Assembly (NCBI GenBank): GCA_964016875.1
Contig: OZ024734.1
Coordinates: 54,976,622 to 55,040,621, forward strand
Length of the DNA: 64,000 nucleotides
Source of the DNA: Fallopia convolvulus
Lineage: Eukaryota > Streptophyta > Magnoliopsida > Caryophyllales > Polygonaceae
Direction: 5' to 3'
The position numbers were made by a program, and so were the translations under genes. Positions within the stretch are counted from its first letter, which is position 1; each line of letters opens with the position of its first letter. Under the pieces are notes generated by a model that worked only from the letters and a program-made list of their open reading frames with translations, did not search any database and was not told the origin of the DNA. Shown in pieces: positions 56,601 to 64,000 of the stretch.

Positions 56601-59600
56601 AATCAACATTATGGCCAAATAAAGCAAGGATAGAACTAAATTACAGTAACATAATGGTTAAAGAAAACAAATATAGAAATAAATACAGCTGGTTTAGAAT
56701 TAAATGAATGGCTAGGTCTGACATAGTGACATTAACTTCTAGACATTGGTGTTTTCATCAACTTGTTATGGATTTCTCTACAGAGAGGAACAGAAATCTC
56801 TCTTACCATTCTTTATGCACTGTGAGACAGATGCCCTTAATTTAATGGTGATGATGCTATAATTCTCTAGATAAAAGTGAACCCCTCATGCTCAACCTGA
56901 TCATATGGCCTAACTTAATTAATAGAGAAATATGTCTGCTGTGATTTGATGTGCTCCGGGGAGCAAGTACATGACTTAATTTGTTGCTGTTCGTGAAGGT
57001 TCGATGTTTGATCAATTTGTAATTAATTTGAGGAAAAAAAATCATATTGCAGCGAATTTTGTTAATAAAGATTAATCTAACTCAAGTCCATGAGCATCAA
57101 CCTCTAGCTAGGATTCAAATATTTTAAATTTGTCTCATCTGGGAAGGTACTTTGGATGACCAAACAACAAATCAATTAAAAAGAAAGGAACATGTCTTAG
57201 ATTACAAAGACTGGCACATAGGGGAATTTAAGACAAGAAAAACAATGGATCTGGATAGCAAATTCTCCTTGATGAAAGTAGAAAACATATGAAGTGTCTC
57301 AAACTAATTGAGTAAATGGTCAACCATGCAACTCTTTAAAAGGATGTGGTGGAAGAGAGTAGTAGGATGAAGCAATGGAGCTCCTATCTCTCATAGCTTT
57401 ATTGCAAAAATTAAAATGAAGGTATTAGCCAAGGTTACCTCTGTAATCAATTGGTTCCGTATCAAGTACCTTCAGAGTTATTTTCTACCAGGGTACATAA
57501 AAGGAAAGGCATCCAAAGACATTAATGGTAATTTCCAAAGGGTATGCATTGTCACATTTGTACATACTGCCCCATTCTTCGTTGAACCAATTCCCTCCCC
57601 CCCCCCCCCCCCCCCCCCCCCCCACCCACCCCACTCAGTAAGGGTGTGCTCTTTTGATTAATTATAAGGACTTTATTACTTATAATAACCTTGAAATGTG
57701 TGAAATTGATTAATCAAGAAAATACACACTAATACAATTGCAAACTGTTGATTATTATTTATTGGCGGAATGACTCTTCTTCTCTTCATTGGTCAGTGTG
57801 GATTGGATTTGCAGTTTCTGTAAGCATGTGATTTTTTCTTGAAGGGAATAGACTTCCACCTCTTCCATTGAAAAGGAAAAAGAAAAGTCTTTCCTGTTAT
57901 AAGCAGTAGCTGTTTCTAAACTGGTAAATCTATATAAGAAAAGGATACACAAAAGCCACACTCAACCAACTAAGGGCTAAGGTGAAACAAAGAGCTCCAA
58001 AAACGGATCAACATGATCCAGCCTGAGGCTGCCAAACAATAATGAATCTATAGGGCTCAAAATAAATAATCAATGAGACTCTTCACTTTTGGTTGCAAAA
58101 AACCTCCCAACTGAATCCTTGCAAATTGGGTATGCAATACATAAAATATCCTTTCTACTATCTGCAAGCTACTGGAATACAAAGACTAATGACACATTTG
58201 CTTTGGCAGTCCTTTATTCTTGGATTGCACACTACAGGCTTATGCTTGTTTTCTTTTGATTAAATGGATAATTTAAAAAATTCTTTACCTTACTCCGGCA
58301 TGGCTAAAACTGAATGTACTCGTATTTTATTAATTTTTTTTTGATTATTTGTTTTGATAATAGGTACAACTTTTGAACACTTATGGGTTGGTGAAGCTAA
58401 CAATGGTACCAACATAATTCCTCTGGCAGTATTATGCATTGATGATTTGGTATGTATATCGAATATCATGCTTGGTTTATAAACTTTTACGTGCAACTGT
58501 GCAAGACGTAGAGGCATTAAGGAGTCTAGTTATTTATTATAAAATGACGCATGGAACAATTCCAATAGGAGGATGTCTGGAACATATCTGCGTGCTGTCC
58601 TATTTCCTAGGTTCAATAGCCATTGTGTAATTCCATAAAAAATTGATAATGCAATAGAGCTTATTCCATTTTCAATCTAGGGGGACTTGCCAATTTTAAT
58701 TTGTTGCATCCTTTTAATTTTGATCTCTTTTTGGAATCATGGTCCCCTTTTTTGTTCTGAATCTTCTGATAGGGGATCAAACTTCTATTTCTTAACAAAC
58801 ATATGATAATTATTGCTCCTTGGTTTCTTGCTCAATGTGATTTAGTCTTTGCTCTGGTTATTGGATATTAAATTGCTCTCTGCAAATTCATTATTCTGGT
58901 TTCATACTGTTGATTGAAAGTTTATGATTCTGAAGGTCAGCAGTGAAAGGATCTGTATATGTAAACTGAATTTTGCAAATAAAGACAAAATCACATACTC
59001 TCTGGATGATTTAACTTTACCTCAGGTAAGCTTGTTGTCACTTGCTGGCTGGTTTGACTTCTACCTCACCCCCACCCCCCAAGAATAATAGCTGATGTCT
59101 TTTATAACATTTCAGGGAGAAATGATCGATGTTAAACTTGCGTCAAATAAGATATGGGTTCTGAAAGAAGATCAATTAATAGTGCAGGATTTGCTTCATC
59201 TAAATTCACACATGTAAGTTCTCAGCATAAATTGCTCTTCTGGAAATTGAATATACTTTCTTATAGCAAGCAAGCCACCTAGAAAACAGTGCTAAATATT
59301 TTATTTTGTACTAATTTGCCCTTGTAAAAGCTTAATTTATTGCTGAAGTGCGTGTCAAAACTTGGTCGCCTGTGCTATACTTTATTATTATTATTATTAT
59401 CATCATCATCATCATCATCATCATTATTATTATTATTATTATTATTATCATTATCATCATCATCATCATCATCGTCTTTATCATCATTGTTATTATTATT
59501 ATTTATTATATATTATCCCCTCAGATTTCTCCTTTAAGTTTTGTAAAATTTTCTTTAACAAATGATGACTGGTAATACATTTGACTTTGTGATAAAGCTA

Positions 59601-62600
59601 TTGGAAGTAGGCCTTTTTTAGCGCATCATGTAGTGGAAGAGATACATACACTCTTTTTCTAGGTGTAAGTTTTGTAATCAATGGAAAATATCCTTGGTCA
59701 TGCTTTTAACTCCACTCATCTCTAACAAATGGTTATCCTGTCCACCACAACTTGGAATATGGATTTCAGCCTTTGTGTTGAAGGAAGACGATGCTAATAT
59801 GTTGCACTGGATGTAACAAAAAGCGGAAGGTGGAAAGAACTGAGGAGGTTGACTGGGTGCTTGTAGTTTTAAAGAATGAGATGAAGGATTCTAACTGGTT
59901 GTATGAATAAGATTATAAGAAGAATTGAAGAGAGATTTATTCCTATTTTCAAGATCTTGAGGCACGAAGGCTGTTTTTTCTGTAGTTATATGTTGACATT
60001 TTATAATTTTTATGAATGGTTTCTATGATTTACATTTTGGCTCCTTGTTTTGACCAAAAAAATTCCGGCTCCCTGTAAATGTTATGTTTTTCCTTTCTTT
60101 CTTCTCATTACACCCTTTCTAGTCTCATATTTAAGATAATATTTTATTCAACCCAAAATAAAAGAGGAGGAATTAGCAACAGAATGGGGGAAGGGCTGAG
60201 GTGAATCTTTCTTTTTTATACCTTCTGAATGTTCAAATATGTCCTTGTACCCATGGACATATCCTGAATGACTTCTGAATGCTCAAACTTCCATCTTGGT
60301 GCTTCTTGAGATCCCCTGCGATCACATAAAATCTCACATATTCATTTGCTTCTGCAATTGTGAGAAAAAGATGCATCAAAGTGTATTATACATCTATTTG
60401 GGCAAGAACAATACAAAAGGAGTCTGTCTAATCATAGCCTAGTGAAATCAATTGCAATATACTCTCTTATTTCAGAAGCAGTGTTATATAGGAATCAGCT
60501 CTACCTCACATATGTAGCCAATAATGCAGCCATGCATCCAATGGCATTAGTACAATGCTTAAAACTAGTGGTCACCCTTTATCTTTTCCTTTTCTCAAAA
60601 CATTTTTAGTATGAAGCTAATAAATATTGTTTTTTGCTGACCATTTTGTTATAATTTTGTTTGGGCTTACAATTTCTTGATATCCTCAGCAAGTGCACTT
60701 AGTTATACATGTATCTCATTCATAATTTCTTTTTGTTTTAGGGATGGACATTGTTATGCATTGCAGGAAGCTTTTGTTGCAGAGCAGTTGTTTCAAACTT
60801 CTGAATACTGCTTGGATGATCTTTTTGAGTTGACCTGCTCTATTTTCTCTTGTCAGAAGGTAGAATTAGTTGTTTTTTGAATTATATGCATCTTGGATTG
60901 ATTTGCTCTAGCCAATTGCTCTTGCAGTCATAATTGTTGGTGAGGCATTGTAAACTTGGTACTGATTATATACTTATTTTGACATATCTTATAGGCATGA
61001 ACTTTGTATATTAATAAGCATTTAGGAAATATTCATTTTATAGGCCTTTTCTGCTTCAAATTTCACTTTCTTTTCTGCATTGCTTACAATATTTGTCTAC
61101 ATATCCAGTTATCCATTGGACTTCTTTTGAATCACTTTATAAATTTTTTCTCATTTCACCTCTTATTAGCACTGTTTGGCTCCATTAACTTACCTCAATG
61201 TTCACCGATTTCCTACACACATCCACTGCCTTACCTGGTTAAGTAATGCAGCTTTTGTTTTTTAGGGATTTTACTACTTTGCATCTATGTGACGGTAATC
61301 CTAACTTCTCTTATATTCATTCTAGGTAGCTGCTGGTATGAACTGATTAGTCGTACATAATATGATCTTCTGACATCAATTAATATTTGTTTTCAACATA
61401 GTTGTTAGATTTGTTATTCTAAACTCTTTTCCTGGATTTTGCAGGCTCAAACTGTTCCGTTCCTTTCATCCATTTTCTTACATAAGCTACTGCATCCTGG
61501 AGTGCATAATAGCTGTGTTCTACGTACTGTCTTTGAACAATATGGAAAGCATTGGACTGATGCAGAATTTCAGGCTTTATCTGTTGAAGGATTGAGAAAG
61601 GAGATACTTTCATTGATTGAACATGAGGTTTTATTCTCTACCATCTGTTTATTATGTTTTTGCTAGTGGACCACTATATGCTCTCCAAGAGGATCTAATG
61701 GGGGTTGTATGCATGTTAGGCCATATCTGGAAGCTCATCATCAATATTCAAATGCTGGAAAGATTTTTGCTCAAGATACTTTCAATGCTGGTGTAAAAGA
61801 AATGCATCATATGGTTTGATTGTTGATTCTATGACTGGAACTGTCGGTATAATCAGGGAGAGTTCTATATCATTATTTCGTAACCTGGAGAAAATTGAAC
61901 TAGTTTCATATGGTATGCATGTTGGGAACCATCACCTTCCCCTTACTTTGTCATTTGGTAAATCTTTTTTTATCATCTTACAAATTTGATCATATTATCC
62001 TTGCAGGTAGTTTGATTACCCTTGCTGATTTTACAATGTCTGGGTTAGAAATGTCTAATGAAGTGCACTCTGAGCTTCTGCTCGAGGTGCTTCGTTGTAA
62101 TCGTAATCTCAGTCAAAGATTGGGAGGAGCTGTTTCATCTATATTGTATGAGGCACTTGTCAGTTTCCCAGTTGTTCCATTTGATGATATCGTGTCAATC
62201 TTACTGAAAATGCTTGAAAGTGGATGCAACTTCTCTGTAGCAGCACTGCAATTGTCAGGAGATGGAACTGATATGGTTAGACAGAAACAGTTGGAAGCAA
62301 ACAAGAATTCGAGAAGATTTTCAGTCAATATGCTGTTATCCCTCCAAGCTTTGCATAGAAAAGCTAATGGCTGGGGGAAAGTACTAGATGTTATTGAACA
62401 TTATGTGCAATTTCTAGTACCTTGTGCAGTTGAGGGGAACTTGAATTCAAAAATGGCATCAAATATCACCACATCTGTTGTAGTTCAGGCTACATCTCAA
62501 GTTGCTAAAGCAACATTTGAATCTGCCTTGGATGTACTTCTGTTCTTACGCTACCTTCTGAACAACAGTGGTCAAGTGAGTGCCAAATTTGATTATTTAT

Positions 62601-64000
62601 GCTGCAACATATCTGCTTAGAATATATTACATCATTCATAATAGTAGTTTATGAGAATTGAAAAAGAGGGAAGAAAGGTTGAATTAAATTTCAACTGGTT
62701 TAGATAAATGCATTTCAACTCCATAAGGTCCTCCCCCTCACCTTATTTTTTCCCCAAAGTTTCAACTAGTATCAACTTGTATAAACACATTTCAACTACC
62801 ACACCCGAACACCCATGTAGTTGAAATATTTTTCATTTCAACTACATAAACCCATTTCAACTCTAACAAACGGACCCTTAATGGTTTGTTTGGATTTTGA
62901 TTATGGCATGAAATATATCAGTGGAAGTGGAACATCATAAATAATTATAGCTAAAATCAACTATGGTTTTTAATTCTCTTTCTGATTTCTACACTAGATT
63001 AGTCATATATTGTATACAATTTATGAATTTTATGTGCACAATAACATAGTAGAACTATGATGAAGCATGGATGAAGAGAGATGCATGTAACTTGAGTGTT
63101 CTTTCTGTAATGGAAAAGTGCTAACTTTTTTTTCTTAATAAAATGATATTTCTTGTTGAATGAAGATTCTCAATCAGAGTTGAACAGATGCCTGTCTATT
63201 GAATCATGTCTGGTTACATATAATGAAGATTTTCTTCTTTGTAAATTCATTCTAGTGTGTGATCTATTGAGCAGTTAATAGACCTTGTTTCTGGAAGGTC
63301 CAACTCGTTTACTATTGTATTGTATTGTATCTCAGAACTTGTGACTAGAGTGTTGAGATCTTATGTGAATGGAATGTGGGCTTTGCTCAAGTGGATTTTT
63401 GATACAAAGGATTATTTAAACACTCTAAACAATGCAATTTATGGGAACCAATATTCCATGGTTGGAGCAATGTTCAATGATAGAACGAACTAATAGTTTG
63501 CCTCAATGATTTTTTTTGGTCTATTGGTTACAAGCAACTCCACCACATATATATGAACCTTAGTATTTTAGTTATTACTTTTTTCTATAATTTGTTAGGT
63601 ATTTGTAAAAGATTTGGGTTCTATTAGGCACGATGTGCTGATGTAATACTTTTATTGTTTGAGAAGGCCTTATAAGGTCACGTTTAAGATAATAAATGCT
63701 GAAAAGGTAATAAAAAGGCTAATTGGAAGGCACCATACAGAGCCTCCTTGTAATGCTCTTTCATTGGTTACTTATAAATGCTTACATCAATGATTTTCCC
63801 CCATATCCCCCTCTGAAAAAATGAATAGAATGAAAGAGGAATTGGAGATGGGAAGAAGATATTATGGCTAGACTGTTATGTTCTTTATGTTTTCCCTTCA
63901 CTGTGTCAATTTCTTTGTTTGTGTCTGGATTCTTATATTTATGCTTTATTTTACCTGTGCAGATTCATTTATTTCAGCAGGAAATAACTAGAATTCAGCT
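53660..64000 (+). CDS. NUP160: nucleoporin NUP160, 5' part (continues past the window)
   Basis: A probable leader exon ends at 53814. Coding exons: 54280-54488 (ATG 54289), 54643-54775, 54859-55123, 55231-55291, 56251-56393, 58364-58449, 58936-59025, 59116-59213, 60742-60859, 61445-61627, 61720-61912, 62007-62575, then 63963 onward. That is 713 codons plus the start of the next exon, about half of a roughly 1500-aa protein. Phases agree throughout with no stops. Recognisable stretches: MGSNSILGIEVPIIGSYSVK, GNPPTYLIWKIHKSLPNALE, a seven-bladed-propeller-like region (GREDGSIASYRFG, VVFVLHSDGTLKIWDLSGG, EHLWVGEANNGT, NKIWVLKEDQLIVQDL) and the start of the helical part (GLIVDSMTGTVGIIRESSIS). 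NUP160 is a scaffold of the Y (NUP107-160) complex of nuclear pores, needed for mRNA export and hormone and cold responses. Introns hold a SINE, a tandem duplication, a C27 run and a microsatellite. Confidence 0.93.
55345..56220. repeat. diverged tandem duplication in a NUP160 intron
   Basis: About 55345-55854 and 55855-56220 are the same segment twice: GATGGGTA..TTTTTTGAGTAA, ATGGAAATAGG, GGGATTACCTA, ATGTTAGATTTCATTT, TATACTGACCA, CTGGAGATGG and GTGGAG.GGATAAT occur in that order in both. They are well diverged. The first copy received a SINE. Confidence 0.7.
55593..55707 (-). mobile_element. truncated SINE in a NUP160 intron
   Basis: 115 bp, the 3' end of the Au-type family on the minus strand (CCAACCCAGTGTTGACCTGC, CTCGGGCAGGGTCTGGGAGG), flanked by a perfect 13-bp duplication TATACTGACCACG (55580-55592, 55708-55720). 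Confidence 0.85.
57597..57623. repeat. C27 homopolymer
   Basis: Twenty-seven consecutive C in a NUP160 intron, followed by ACCCACCCCAC; the complement is a G-run able to form G-quadruplexes. True length is hard to sequence. Confidence 0.9.
59382..59505. repeat. (ATT)n/(ATC)n microsatellite
   Basis: Alternating blocks of TTA/ATT and ATC trinucleotides over about 120 bp in the NUP160 intron after 59213. Poly-Ile, poly-Ser and poly-Tyr/His frames here are artefacts. Confidence 0.95.

Noticed and set aside
59340..59575. Poly-Ile, poly-Ser and Tyr/His ORFs
   Set aside because: Microsatellite in a NUP160 intron.

Overview
This is eukaryotic nuclear DNA from a flowering plant, most likely a eudicot. 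The evidence is split genes with GT-AG introns, long AT-rich intergenic DNA, plant-type LINE, Helitron, MITE, LTR and SINE elements, and plant-specific families (a plant mobile domain protein, an ABA2-like dehydrogenase, a PMEI-like protein). No species can be named from the sequence. There are no operons, CRISPR arrays or convincing tRNA or rRNA genes.

Layout. 1-13.7 kb is a transposon-rich flank. It holds a small PMEI-like secreted protein gene (1672-2127), an F-box pseudogene split by a Helitron (3651-5662), a Tourist-like MITE broken by a 3.4-kb solo LTR (6956-10359), foldback elements and a compact 581-bp Helitron. 13686-20680 is an apparently full-length L1-type LINE on the minus strand, bounded by a 13-bp target-site duplication; its two ORFs overlap by 26 bp and carry four nonsense codons. 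It sits about 0.2 kb upstream of IMP4.

20.9-45.1 kb is the gene-rich core: IMP4 (+, 9 exons, ribosome biogenesis), an ABA2-type xanthoxin dehydrogenase (+, 2 exons, abscisic acid synthesis), a PAP24-like purple acid phosphatase (+, 13 exons, one apparent frameshift) and MUS81 (-, 15 exons, two apparent frameshifts and a non-AG acceptor). A tRNA-related SINE family of about 240 bp has inserted repeatedly into introns of these genes.

45.1-50.5 kb is again transposon debris (foldback, a large low-coding element, a decayed LINE broken by LTR pieces). 50.6-53.2 kb holds a plant mobile domain gene (-) with one in-frame TGA and a CpG-rich palindromic minisatellite at its 5' side. From about 53.65 kb NUP160 (nuclear pore Y-complex) runs rightwards and continues past the window end.

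The host genes are unrelated housekeeping or hormone genes and form no pathway together. I see no clear novel system. The most unusual signals are the Cys/Trp-rich ORF1 tail of the LINE, the palindromic repeat that reads AVTA on both strands, a head-to-head inverted repeat made from Helitron 5' ends, and the lesions in MUS81 and PAP. Exon coordinates were derived by hand from splice sites, reading-phase continuity and family similarity. Family names come from recognition, not from a database search.
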